Below are positions 33,456 through 43,321 of a stretch of 64,000 bases of DNA, one piece after another. The translations under genes were made by a program, and so were the position numbers. The first letter of the stretch is position 1. Each line of letters starts with the position of its first letter. The stretch comes from Gadus chalcogrammus (Eukaryota; Chordata; Actinopteri; Gadiformes; Gadidae). Where the stretch lies: contig NC_079426.1 of NCBI RefSeq assembly GCF_026213295.1, positions 28,003,102 through 28,067,101 of the forward strand, given 5' to 3'. The notes beneath the pieces are model-generated. The model was not told the origin of the DNA, searched no databases, and saw only the letters and a program-made list of their open reading frames with translations.

Positions 33456-34319
33456 ATGTGCATTCATGACGCACACATATGGCTGCATAAGGCAGATGCA
33501 GCTGAAGACTCTCTCCATCCCTCCACTTTGCGATCTATGCCACCATATAGGTGGGGATTGAACGTATCCCAGGTACGGCATCCTGCAATAAGCCAGTATG
33601 GAAGGCTGGTTAGCCAACGACGGGTAAGATCCCACCTTGAAGCTCGGGACAACCTAATTCAGGCACAGTCACAATTACTTGGCAGAGTCACTGTGAGCAC
33701 TGGCTCACTTGATCATGGAGTGACGGACTGCAACCATCATAGGAAAAGCCGGCTGATGATAGGCAATTCTATGTCCCACCTGATGCTCGCTCTTTCAGCA
33801 TCCCTGCAGGAGGTTGCAGTGGGTGCTCCGGCCCACGATTTCAGTGACGCTTCTTTGCAGGCGTTCGCACTGATGTCCAGAGAGTTGGGGCGGGTGATGT
33901 CCACTCTCGTCCAGGCTCGCCGCCAGGTTTGGTTAGCACAGTCTCCTCTTACTGAGGCGTGCAGGAGAACCCTCCGCAGTGTTCCAGTTGAACCTGGGGA
34001 GCTGTTTGGCTCTGCAGCTCTAGAGGCGCTTGAGCGAACAGTCCAGGCCAGGAAGACTCGCGAGCATCTATCTGTGCTTCAAAGGAGTGTGCCTCCTCCT
34101 AGCAGGCCTAGAGGTTCTTCAGCTGCCCCACAGCGTAGCTATCACCCACAGGCTCACCCCAGTGGCTACCTTAGGTCTCAGCGCCCACGTCCACAGCCTG
34201 CTCAGCAGCAGGCACAGGCCTTTCGGGCCCCTGAGCGGCTGCCCTCGGGGCAGCCTCAGGTCCCATATGCTGCCCGTCGTTCCCCCAGGACCTTTAGAGG
34301 TCGGGGGACCCGGCGCTGA
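33456..34319 (+). CDS. Chimeric frame: unknown N-terminus joined to DIRS gag-like region (287 aa)
   Basis: From about residue 105 (codons after 33765) the protein resembles the gag-like first ORF of fish DIRS elements (ASLQAFALMSRELGRVM, RRTLRSVPVEPGELF, EALERTVQARKTREHL), ending in a Pro/Gln/Arg-rich tail. The first 100 residues are not DIRS-like and I do not recognise them. They may be part of whatever the truncated DIRS inserted into. The join lies around 33720-33790. An AG acceptor precedes the first ATG by a few bases. The frame is open, but translation as one protein is unproven. Confidence 0.5.
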   Translation: MCIHDAHIWLHKADAAEDSLHPSTLRSMPPYRWGLNVSQVRHPAISQYGRLVSQRRVRSHLEARDNLIQAQSQLLGRVTVSTGSLDHGVTDCNHHRKSRLMIGNSMSHLMLALSASLQEVAVGAPAHDFSDASLQAFALMSRELGRVMSTLVQARRQVWLAQSPLTEACRRTLRSVPVEPGELFGSAALEALERTVQARKTREHLSVLQRSVPPPSRPRGSSAAPQRSYHPQAHPSGYLRSQRPRPQPAQQQAQAFRAPERLPSGQPQVPYAARRSPRTFRGRGTRR

Positions 34320-36228
34320 GGGTCAGGGGCCGGTCGTCGGATGTTTTTCCCAGCAGCAACTCAGCTATTGGGCTGCTTCCACCAGGGACCCGTGGGTGCT
34401 TTCCACCTTGACCCATGGGTACAAACTTCAGTTCCGACGCCGGCCCCCAGCCTATGGCCGGGTCAAGATGACCATCATACACGACCCGGCCAAAGCCCAA
34501 GCCCTCGCCCAGGAGCTTTCCGCCCTCCTGGACAAGGGTGCCATCGAGCCAGTAGATCCCCGGTTGCAACCCGGGGGGTTCTACTCGACTTATTTTCTGG
34601 TAGCAAAGAAAGACGGCGGACTGCGTCCTATCCTCGACTTGAGGGGCCTAAACAGGTTCCTGAAGATCCTGAGGTTCCACATGCTGAGCACCGCAGAGGT
34701 TCTGCGTACTGTTGCCAGGGGGGAGTGGTTTACATTAGTAGACCTGAAGGATGCCTACTTTCACGTTCCCATAGCACCGCACCACAGACAGTTTCTGCGG
34801 TTTGCTTTCCAGGGGCGTCGTTTTCAGTTCAGGGTGCTCCCGTTTGGCCTCTCCCTTTCCCCACGGGTGTTCACCAGGTGTGTGGCAGCAGCCCTCTCAC
34901 CCCTACAGTCACGGGGCATGAAGATTCTGCCATATCTGGACGACTGGCTCATCTGTGCACCATCCCAGTCTCAGGTGGCCCTGGACACGACACTTCTTCT
35001 CTCCAATGTGGCCCGTCTGGGTCTCCGGGTGAATCTCACGAAGAGTTGCCTGGTGCCATCGCAGAGCATAGTCTTTCTCGGTGTGTCTCTCGACGCAGTC
35101 GCCATGAAGGCCTGTCCGTCGCCACAGCGGGTGGACGGCATCCTCCGCCTCCTTCTCCTGTTTCGGGAAGGCAGGCTGTTGCGCTATGTGGAGTTTTTGC
35201 GCCTCTTAGGGAAACTGACGGCTGCCGCTACAGTGGTTCCTCTAGGACTGCTGTCGCTACGCCCCCTCCAGAGGTGGCTGCACAGCTTTCATCTGGATGT
35301 CAGATGGCATCGGCACAGGGGACTCAAGGTGTCACGCTGCTGCCTACTTGCTCTGGCTCCGTGGAGGGAAAGATCGTTTCTTCTCCAGGGCATGCCCATG
35401 GGTTCCATTGCATCCCGTCGGGAAACCGTCACAACAGATGCCTCCCTCTCGGGGTGGGGTGCTGTGTGGCAGAACCGGACAGCTCAGGGGCTGTGGCCCG
35501 TTCAGGTCCGCTCAGAGCATATCAATGTTCTGGAGCTGCGGGCTGTGCACAGCGCACTGCAGTCATTTCTTCCCTTCCTGGGCGGCCGGCATGTGCTCGT
35601 GCGGTCGGACAATGTCTCGGCCGTCTCTCACATAAACCACCAGGGAGGCACCAGGTCTGCACGGCTGTTGCAGGCATCCCGGGACCTCCTGTTGTGGGCA
35701 GCACCACGCCTGGCCAGCCTGAGAGCAATGTATCTGCCTGGGGTACAGAATCAGGCTGCAGACTCACTCTCCCGTTGCAAGCCGCCGCCGGGGGAGTGGC
35801 GGCTTCATCCGGAGGTTATCCTCAACATCTGGGATGTCTTCGGCAGGGCAGAGGTGGATCTCTTTGCCACAAAGGAGTCGACCCATTGCCCCCTGTGGTT
35901 CTCCTGGACAGAGGAGAGCAGCCCTCTGGGTCAGGATGCTCTCGCCCACGATTGGCCAGAGGGTCCCCTCTATGCCTTTCCACCAATCCCTCTGATTTTT
36001 CCGACGCTACAGAGGGTCCTCCAGCAGGGTCACAGACTGCTGTTGGTAGCCCCCTTCTGGCCAGGGAGAACATGGTTTCCACTGCTGCGCAGGCTCTGCA
36101 GCAGTTCACCACAGCGCCTTCCCGACAGGAAGGATCTCCTGTCACAGTTACAGGGCAAGATCTGGCATCCCGACCCTCGTTGCCTACAGCTATGGGTCTG
36201 GCCGTTGCAGGGCCCAACCCGCTGCTGA
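34030..36228 (+). CDS. DIRS reverse transcriptase / RNase H
   Basis: The frame is open from 34030, but similarity starts near 34300, after the overlapping gag-like frame ends at 34319, so the real start is unknown. RT marks: LLDKGAIEPV, YFLVAKKDGGLRPILDLRGL, FTLVDLKDAYFHVPI, VLPFGLSLSPRVFT and the catalytic LPYLDDWLI. RNase H marks: TTDASLSGWGAVW (Asp), NVLELRAV (Glu), VRSDNVSAVSHIN (Asp), and a C-terminal QNQAADSLSR. After it comes EVDLFATKEST with PLWFSW, the segment found between RNase H and recombinase in DIRS proteins. The role is to copy the element's RNA to DNA. No stop or shift is seen. Confidence 0.88.
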   Translation: MSEQSRPGRLASIYLCFKGVCLLLAGLEVLQLPHSVAITHRLTPVATLGLSAHVHSLLSSRHRPFGPLSGCPRGSLRSHMLPVVPPGPLEVGGPGAEGQGPVVGCFSQQQLSYWAASTRDPWVLSTLTHGYKLQFRRRPPAYGRVKMTIIHDPAKAQALAQELSALLDKGAIEPVDPRLQPGGFYSTYFLVAKKDGGLRPILDLRGLNRFLKILRFHMLSTAEVLRTVARGEWFTLVDLKDAYFHVPIAPHHRQFLRFAFQGRRFQFRVLPFGLSLSPRVFTRCVAAALSPLQSRGMKILPYLDDWLICAPSQSQVALDTTLLLSNVARLGLRVNLTKSCLVPSQSIVFLGVSLDAVAMKACPSPQRVDGILRLLLLFREGRLLRYVEFLRLLGKLTAAATVVPLGLLSLRPLQRWLHSFHLDVRWHRHRGLKVSRCCLLALAPWRERSFLLQGMPMGSIASRRETVTTDASLSGWGAVWQNRTAQGLWPVQVRSEHINVLELRAVHSALQSFLPFLGGRHVLVRSDNVSAVSHINHQGGTRSARLLQASRDLLLWAAPRLASLRAMYLPGVQNQAADSLSRCKPPPGEWRLHPEVILNIWDVFGRAEVDLFATKESTHCPLWFSWTEESSPLGQDALAHDWPEGPLYAFPPIPLIFPTLQRVLQQGHRLLLVAPFWPGRTWFPLLRRLCSSSPQRLPDRKDLLSQLQGKIWHPDPRCLQLWVWPLQGPTRC

Positions 36229-37247
36229 CGGAGTGCTCAGACGGTGTCTGCAATACCATACTGAACGCCAGGGCGCCTTCTACCCGGGCGCAGTATGAGA
36301 ATAGGTGGCAGCTATTTACGGCATGGTGTTCAGACAGGGCTGAGGACCCTGTGCATTGTTCAGTTCCAATGATTTTGGAGTTCCTCCAGTCACTCATGGA
36401 TGGCGGCCGGGCCCCAGCTACTCTGAGGGTATACGTGGCAGCCATCTCCTCGAGACATGCTCGGGTAGACAATGACACAGTGGGGGGCCACAGATTGGTG
36501 TCCCTTTTTTTGAAGGGGGCGTTGCGGTTACGACCCCCACGAGCACAGCGTGCCCCAGCATGGGATCTGCACCTGGTGCTCAATGCCTTATGCTTGCCTC
36601 CTTTTGAACCCCTGGCTCAGGTGGAGCTGAAGTGGGTCTCCACTAAGACTGCCTTTCTCCTCGCCATCGCGTCAGCGAAGCGCGTCGGGGAGCTTCACGC
36701 TCTGTCCGTGAGTGACTCATGTCTGAGGTGGAACTCGGATGGCTCAGGGGTTACCCTGTGGCCGAATCCAGCTTTCCTCCCGAAGGTTCTGTCATCATCG
36801 AACCTCAACCGACCTGTCCGCCTGGCGCAATTTGTCGCTTCGGAAGGGGAGGACAGGTTCAAACTGCTGTGTCCTGTGCGAGCTCTGAGAGCGTACGTAG
36901 CTGCGACTGCAGGCATTAGACGCTCGGACCAGCTCTTCCTCTGCTATGGTGGTCCTAGGAGGGGCTGTGCTCTCTCCAAGCAGCGGTTGTCTCATTGGGT
37001 TGTGGACGTCATCACCCATGCCTATAAAGGAGGTGGTCACCCCCTGCCATCCGGGGTCAGGTGCCACTCTACCAGGGCTGTCTCAACGTCATGGGCTGCC
37101 CTGCGGGGCGTGCCCCTGGAAGACATCTGTGATGCAGCATCATGGACATCACCATGTACCTTCTCCAGGTTCTACCGGGTGAACGTTGCCACTCCCCATC
37201 CGTTGGCCGTGGTCCTGTTGCCCGACTCTGCTGTTCCCTCTCAATGA
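36192..37247 (+). CDS. DIRS tyrosine recombinase
   Basis: Overlaps the end of the RT frame by 37 bp in another frame; ATG 36192 is the nearest start (the frame is open far upstream but does not resemble a protein there). An N-terminal SAM-like binding domain is suggested by STRAQYENRWQLFTAWC and PATLRVYVAAISSRH. The catalytic domain has AKRVGELHALS (Arg), CHSTRAVSTSWAA (His, Arg), ASWTSPCTFSRFYRV (Trp/His position and nucleophile Tyr). This enzyme inserts a circular DNA copy without target duplication, which fits the absence of one here. About 350 aa, the expected size, with no stops. Confidence 0.85.
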   Translation: MGLAVAGPNPLLTECSDGVCNTILNARAPSTRAQYENRWQLFTAWCSDRAEDPVHCSVPMILEFLQSLMDGGRAPATLRVYVAAISSRHARVDNDTVGGHRLVSLFLKGALRLRPPRAQRAPAWDLHLVLNALCLPPFEPLAQVELKWVSTKTAFLLAIASAKRVGELHALSVSDSCLRWNSDGSGVTLWPNPAFLPKVLSSSNLNRPVRLAQFVASEGEDRFKLLCPVRALRAYVAATAGIRRSDQLFLCYGGPRRGCALSKQRLSHWVVDVITHAYKGGGHPLPSGVRCHSTRAVSTSWAALRGVPLEDICDAASWTSPCTFSRFYRVNVATPHPLAVVLLPDSAVPSQ

Positions 37248-37288
37248 GGTAGGTGTTGGAGTTCCTCGTGACCTTGTTGGTAGGAGCC

Positions 37289-37624
37289 ATCCAGTGCTTA
37301 AAGCACCGCCTCTGGCGGTCAGTAAGGATGAAATAGAACGATAGTTACGTATGTAACTACGGTTCTATGAATCCTGGATGACCGCCAGAGCGCTCTGTCA
37401 CTCAGAATCCTTGTGTACTCGCGAGAAGATTCTGCAGGAACAGATCCTCTGATGTCACCGGAAGATATAGGCTGTCCGGAGCTCATCAGGGGTCACAGGT
37501 GACTTTGTTGATATTAGGTACTCGAACTGCGCATGCGCGAGACGGATAAATCCAGTGCTTAAAGCACCGCCTCTGGCGGTCATCCAGGATTCATAGAACC
37601 GTAGTTACATACGTAACTATCGTT
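37289..37624. repeat. DIRS 3' repeats: 54-bp perfect inverted pair and 33-bp direct pair
   Basis: 37337-37390 and 37571-37624 are exact reverse complements over 54 bp (AACGATAGTTACGTATG...). A segment ATCCAGTGCTTAAAGCACCG and the next 13 bp occurs at 37289 and 37550. The mix fits the terminal repeat and internal complementary region from which DIRS cDNA circles are completed. Confidence 0.85.
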
Positions 37625-38524
37625 TGAAGAACATTCCTCAGGCAAATTCGAAGATATAGAATTTCCTCGTTTATTGCGCCCCCTATTGGCGAAATATTCC
37701 GAATTTTTTATTGAACGCCATTAAGGGTAGCACCGACATGTGTCTAAAATTGCGTTTCGACGTAAAACGTAGCTAATAAACAAATATTCAAAACGCTACC
37801 GTTTCGTAATCGAAGGTCGGATCAAAAAAGTGTTCCTTGATTTCTTTTTGTGTGCGTCTAAAGATGTTGTGTGCAAAGTTTTGGGTCAATTGGTCAAGAA
37901 ATGTGGGAGGAGTAGGGAAAAGGCAGTTTTGCGGTTTTCGCGAAAAAAAATTATAGACGCAAATGGGCGTGGCCTATGCCAAAAGATGCAGCAGACTCCA
38001 GTGAATATGTGGGTACAGGTTTTTGACTGTGGGAGGTTCGGTGTGGGAGTTATAGCCCCAAACGCGTTTTCCCTTGGTATAGCGCCACCTAGTGTTCGGC
38101 GTGTCTGGATTTTGTCGTCTGAATAGTCTTCACGGACCTGGATCTAGTCATGCAATTGGCATGTCGGCACCATTTACGGTCTGGGCTGTGGTACCACTTT
38201 CTTGGTAGGAAGTATAAGAATAATAATAATCCTTACAAAAACAATAGGGATCCAACCTGTTGGCTTGGACCCCTAATAAAAAAGAAACACATTTTTTAAA
38301 CTGGGGAGTCGGGACCCATTGAATTTCTCAGGGACCCACCAAACTCGCCACCTGTGGGTCCCGGGGACTCACTACATTGAAAACCTATCAACATATTATA
38401 TGATTATAATTATTTCTTAGAAAATCGGTATCGGAAAAAACGGTTTTGGCAGGTCAGACCTCCTTAAAAACCGGAAATCGGTATCGGCCAAGAATTTTGC
38501 AATCGGTGCATCTCTATAATTATC
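37625..38524. repeat. Unclassified fish repeats
   Basis: 37640-38280 looks like a non-coding interspersed repeat (GCGCCCCCTATTGGCG, AAATGGGCGTGGCC, GGCTTGGACCCCTAA at the end). 38400-38520 has ATCGGTATCGG...GCAATCGGTGCATCTCT, typical of hAT-like ends. The first frame at 37830 is not a convincing gene. Confidence 0.4.
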
Positions 38525-38655
38525 CCTAAATCCTGTAATCACCATTTAACTTGCTCAGGGACACATCAACACTCAGCTAGGAGGAGATGGGGATCGAACC
38601 AGCAACCATTCGGTTACCAGACACCCTCTACTTCCTGAGCTAAACCGACCCCCAG
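38525..38655 (-). mobile_element. tRNA-derived SINE inside ERV copy 1
   Basis: On the minus strand it has a tRNA-like head (GGTTTAGCTCAGGAAGTAGA, A box; GGTTCGATCCCC-like B box) and a tail with GTGTCCCTGAGCAAG common to fish SINEs. It occupies the same relative place as the SINE in ERV copy 2, so it was in the common ancestor. Confidence 0.7.
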
Positions 38656-39196
38656 CCACCTCTCCGCTGATTTATTACCTCTGCGTCGGTCCGCATCCGC
38701 CCTTTTTGCTTTCTTTACATTCCTCTCCCTTCTCCAAACACCTTCTCCCTCTGATCCAACCCGTTGTCTCACCAGTGCTCTGTGTACCAAGATGTAATGA
38801 TATATACCACATGGTGTTCCGACGCGTTGGAGAGTCTCCAAGAACCACAGAATCACCCATCCCAGTGGTGATTCTACGTTTTTTCTAAAACAGTGGACAT
38901 GGGTTACATTCAGGAACAAATTACAGAGTACATCCAAACGCACAAATAATCTATTAGGCACAATGCAAATTCAATCTCTTTCTCTCTGTTGGACACACTC
39001 CAAAACTAGATTATTAATCTTAAAAGGCCATCGAAAGATATGAATGTCCCCAAAGAAAATTCTAACCGGAAAGCCTTCTCCAATCTCATCGCCACTTCTC
39101 GTTGCCAATCCACACACTCCTCCTCTTCTCTGTCTCACTCTTCACAAATCACTTCATCTGACCCCTCTAACTCAACTCAATGTAACTCTTTCTCAC

Positions 39197-39493
39197 TCAC
39201 TCACTCATTCGCTCACATATACAACTTAAAATAAGAATGGAGCTATACCTATGACTTGGAGCTGTCATAAGTATTAACTGCGTGTGTTCCGAGAATCCTA
39301 AAGTTTTGGTGAATTTTCCTGCCATGGGGAGGTGAGAGGCATAATTTGGACCTACGCAAGTGTTAGTGGCTCCAGTGTGGGCCATCATTGGCATGCCTCT
39401 ATAATTTATCAGAACCTGCAGCATTGGTTCCTCATCAGCTTGTTTTGTGATTGCTACAAGCTGACCCTCCCCCTGTGGATTCCCTTGGCACCC
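39197..39493 (-). pseudogene. Retroviral protease stub of ERV copy 1
   Basis: In frame with gag after its TAG. The reading resembles the first half of a gammaretrovirus-like aspartic protease. The active-site triad position reads HTGA, where DTGA is needed for catalysis. The protein ends soon after, where viral sequence gives way to a TCAC-rich tract. It cannot act as a protease. Confidence 0.7.
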
Positions 39494-41494
39494 CTAGTAT
39501 CCCTGTCCCATAAAGGGACCCTGCTGTCCCTGGTTGTAGTTCCCTTGATCTTGCCTCCCCTGATAACCGTTACCCTGTCCTTGCTGGGATGGAAGAGGGT
39601 TAGTCAAACAATTTCTCTTCATATGTCCTTCCTGGTTGCACCCATAACATATTAAAGGACCTCTGCGTTGTCCTTGGAATCCTTGTTGTTGATTATTTTT
39701 ATACTGCCCTTGGGACCCCTGTTGCTGATTATTCTTATACTGTCCCTGGGGCCCCTTGTTGTGATTCTGCTTGTTCCCACCCATTGGGTTCCCATTGTTA
39801 TGTGTGTGTATATTTATGGCAGGTGGAATGGGTGACCATTGGCTCTGAGGCTGTTGTACTGGGGGGAAGAATGCCTGTTGAGGTTGGGTTTGTGGTGCGC
39901 CCTGCTGGACGGCTTGCAATATTGTATCAACAGGTTCTGAAACAACTGCCTGTTTCTCTTTCTCTCTTCTTGTGAGTTCTTCCAACTGAAGCTGAGATAG
40001 CTTCCTTTGCACCTCTTTGCTTTGTTCCTGTATTTTGTGTTCATTCTGCCGATATTTGTCCACTGCATGAACCACATGATCGCAAAACTCTCTGTGAGAT
40101 TTATTTGTAACCAGTCCAACCACATCATCCAGCTTAACTTTGATTGAGCTAGGTAGAATCTCTATCACAGAGTTTCTGAAAATGACCGAAAACACAGGAT
40201 GGATCTCAGGATCCTCATTCGTCTCCAAGCGCCATCTGTCCACTTGGGCCTGGAGGTAGGATGCAGGATTCTCTGTGTCATTGATGGGGAGGCCTCTCAT
40301 GTTTTTATGATCGATATGGGTAGGGAACTCCCTTCTGAGTGTGTTCCACATCGCCACTCTGTAGCGATCAAGTGTAATCCCATCATGCATTACGTCCATT
40401 ATATCCAACCCTCCATTCCTCAGTACAGACTCCAATTTAGATAACCCCAATACTCTTGCCAACAGAGCTTTCAGGTCCCCCACTGCCATTAGGTTTCCCA
40501 CTGTGAGTTCCTCAAATGTTCGAATCCATTTAGACGCCCCGTTATGAATGTTAGGGAGTTTAGAAATAACTCCCTCCAAGTCCTGTGAACCCCACGGTTG
40601 ATAGTGGACATGTTGTCCTTTGACTAGAATAGGATAGTTCCCGGGGAGGGTGTCGGGTGCCTTTTTTGCCCTTTGCGATTTCCTTAGTTTCTCATTTAAC
40701 TCGAGTGGTGTGGGGCTTAGTACTGATATACTGCAGCCAAGCTCCTCTGTCGCTGGGCTCTCACTATACCCCTCCCCCTTGAGTTTAGTACTCTTTTTTG
40801 TTTGCCTTTTCTGAGACTTCGTCCTTGTCTTTGTGTTTTTTCCTCTCCTTTTCTTTCTAGGAGAAGGCCCTTCGCAAATTCGCTCATTACCATCTTTCAC
40901 ATCTTTATTACTGTGCTCATCACCACTTGTCTCATCTTCGTCCTGATCCTCACTCTTACTATAACTAGTGTCAGCATTGCTACACTATTCTCTTGCTTTC
41001 CTAATCCCCTCATAGCAGTCCATGTGTATGGGTGCGCCCCTATTCCCCTGTGTGTTACACTTATTATCTCCTTCATCTAGTGTGACTTCCCCTTTAATTT
41101 CTACGTTGCCAGTTAACAGTGGACACATCTTATTTGGTTTGTACGGCAGTGGCTCAAGCTTCAGAGGCAAAGGTTGAGCCTCTTCTTTCTTTGTGATTAT
41201 TCTTCTGGCCACTCGTTGTAATGCGCGCCACCTCTCTCCCTCCTCTTCAAACAAAGCTAGCACTAACTTTTCCCTGTCTCTCTTCTCCAAGGGCTTTTTA
41301 CCACTTCTGTTAGGTTTGTAGTTCCTTATTACTACCTCCATGTCCCTACACATTGTCTGATCAAAAGTCCCTCCCGCGGGCCATATTGTGCCTGATTTAA
41401 CTGTCCGCTTCTCCCACTTCTCAGAAATTCGTTTGATCTCATTTCTGAGGAGTGGATTGTCTCTACTCAAAACTTCTACCGCTGTTGGTGCCAT
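39494..41494 (-). pseudogene. ERV copy 1 gag with one in-frame stop
   Basis: The frame runs from ATG 41494 to TAG 39494 and is interrupted only by a TAG at 40985-40987, giving 666 codons. The capsid C-terminal part resembles gammaretroviral capsid (ENPASYLQAQVDRW). A charged coiled-coil stretch, a Gln/Asn/Gly-rich region and one zinc knuckle (CYGCNQEGHMKRNC) follow, which would bind RNA. It is longer than copy 2 gag by about 90 residues, mostly in the acidic linker. It would form the particle core. With the stop, only a partial product is expected. Confidence 0.8.
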
Positions 41495-42038
41495 TTTTAA
41501 TTATAACTTTATTACTTTATTTGTTTTTTCTGAAATACACTATTAATACAATTTATTTGAGTTTATTCTACTAGTTAGTTTAAATACTTTATTATCTCTA
41601 AGCTACAAATGTGAACTCCTCCCAAGCGCTCGTCTCCCTCCCGAAGATTGGAATGTGGCCCCAACACTGGCCTGCAGGCTCCTGCTCGTCCCCTGTGTGT
41701 TTGCTCGTGCACGTGCAGTTAGAGTCAGCGCGGTTACACATTTATTCAGTACTTCAACAAATTAACTATTCTCTATCCGTCTAATTTATTTATGATTATC
41801 AACTACTTTAAACAAATTAACTATTCTCTGTCCGCCTAATTTATTTACAGAATCAACAACAAAAAAAATGAAAAATGTCAGAATTGTTTGTAATCAATTA
41901 CAAATACAAGGTTGACCGAGCGTAGAAACTGGCCTTTTGATTAAAACATGAACAGTCGAGTACTCCAAATCTGAGCTACTCAACCTGAACTTAAAATAAA
42001 AACCCTTTTCCCTCATAATGCCAACATCAGAATTAAAA

Positions 42039-42210
42039 TTCACTCAATCGATCCGAGATCAGAAAGCTGTTCAATCGGCCCAAAATAAGAGAAAATTCAC
42101 TCAGTTGATCCAAGATCAGAAGACTGTTCAATTGGCCCAAAATAAAAGAAACTCATTCAATCGATCCGAGATCAGAAAACTGTTCGATTGGCCCAAACCA
42201 AGAGACAATT
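42039..42210 (-). repeat. 57-bp tandem repeat in ERV copy 1 leader
   Basis: Three units starting at about 42039, 42096 and 42153 share GATCCGAGATCAGAAA and CTGTTCAAT(C/T)GGCCCAAA. They lie between LTR and gag. Confidence 0.75.
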
Positions 42211-42825
42211 CACTAGTCGGTACTTCAAGGAAACTTTTCGAAACTAAGAATGAATTCATCGACGGCAATGAATTCCAACCCAGCTTTCTGGGATACTCTC
42301 AGTCATCCAACAGGTAGGCCTACTTCAACCGACCTGCGGACCTGCACTGTCCTTCCTTCTTCCAGAAGACAGCCACAGGACTTTACAGAAGGCCTATTTA
42401 AACAAAACACTGCACTGTCCTTCCTTCCTTCAGAAGACAGCCACAGGACTTTACAGAAGGCCTATTTAAACAAAACAAAACACCAAAACACCAATAACAA
42501 CAACACCAATAACAACAACACAAAGCGTCTTGGTCATTTAGAACCACAGAACGCGTTATGGCATATGTGCGCGCGCACGTCAATCTCTCCCGGAGCCCCC
42601 GTATCTCTCACTCGCTCATTTATCTATAATTTTGGTTTGTTTGATCGAAGAGACACTTTACCTGCTGCTCGGCGTTCAGACGGGGCAAGAACAGATCAAA
42701 CGACTCTATCCTATATATGGCAAGACAACTTACCCTTGAGCTCTGGTCGTATGATCCGTTCGCGTCCCGTCCTCTGGCCCGGCAGCTGACGAGTCCCTAT
42801 TTCCTCCTGGTCGTTACGCCAATTA

Positions 42826-43321
42826 TGTCGGAGATTAATCGAGATTTAAAACACTTAGGCTAATTCAAGAGAGAGAGAGTAAAATAAAACGAGGGGTCCG
42901 GAGCAAGAATTGACAAAAGACTTTGTCGTGCAGAAAAACAACAACGATAACAGCCGAGTAGGGTCTTAAGAGTCACTGGCTTGCCAACAGATTTGAGCCT
43001 CTTCTTAAACACACAAAAGCACAGTCCTCAGCAGTTTCTTGTTTTTCTAGGTGTCCACACATAATAAAACACAAATACTTCTAAACAGATGGTCACCGAG
43101 ATAGTCTAGGACCCAGGAAGTGGAGTCAGCATGCATTGTCTCAGTAGACAACTGCTCCTGGGGGGTTGCGCCCCAACCCCTGCTCTGACCCAAGACTCCC
43201 AGGCCTCGTGACCAGCCCTGGATCAAAATCCAAGACGCTTTACATGTTTTCTACCATTAGATATACAGGCCTAATTTTAATCATAGTTTACCATAGAATA
43301 TAATCATTAATTTCTACCACA
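42826..43321 (-). repeat. 5' LTR of ERV copy 1
   Basis: Reads TGTGGTAGAAATTA ... CTCCGACA on the minus strand (TG...CA ends), about 496 bp, and shares both ends with the 423-bp LTR of copy 2. A primer-site candidate TGGCGTAACGACCAGGAG follows four bases after the LTR. Confidence 0.75.

Larger units (their letters stand above)
33770..37624 (+). mobile_element. DIRS-type tyrosine-recombinase retrotransposon, 5'-truncated
   Basis: Gag-like, reverse transcriptase/RNase H and tyrosine recombinase frames follow one another with overlaps, as in DIRS. The 3' end has the 54-bp inverted repeat pair and a split direct repeat. No matching left terminal repeat is found before 33770, so the 5' end is missing. 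The body is GC-rich, in contrast to the AT-rich surroundings. All three frames are open, so truncation is the main defect. Confidence 0.85.
38525..43321 (-). mobile_element. Non-autonomous endogenous retrovirus, copy 1
   Basis: Minus orientation: 5' LTR 43321-42826, leader with tandem repeats, gag 41494-39494, protease stub, 3' module and SINE down to about 38525. Pol and env are absent. The same order and junctions are found in copy 2 at 58666-63600. No 3' LTR is seen, since hAT-like sequence starts at once. The 5' end joins repeat copy B sequence (AAAGCAGCGTCC), so the provirus landed in that repeat. Confidence 0.75.

Noticed and set aside
34341..36191. Upstream two-thirds of a 968-codon frame
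   Set aside because: Runs out of frame over the RT gene in GC-rich DNA; only the part from about 36192 is the recombinase.
35822..36583. 253-aa minus-strand frame
   Set aside because: Antisense to DIRS RT and recombinase; no protein features.
42250..42789. 179-aa frame in the leader of ERV copy 1 (with a relative at 59083-59349)
   Set aside because: Antisense to the viral leader; similarity between copies follows from shared leader sequence.
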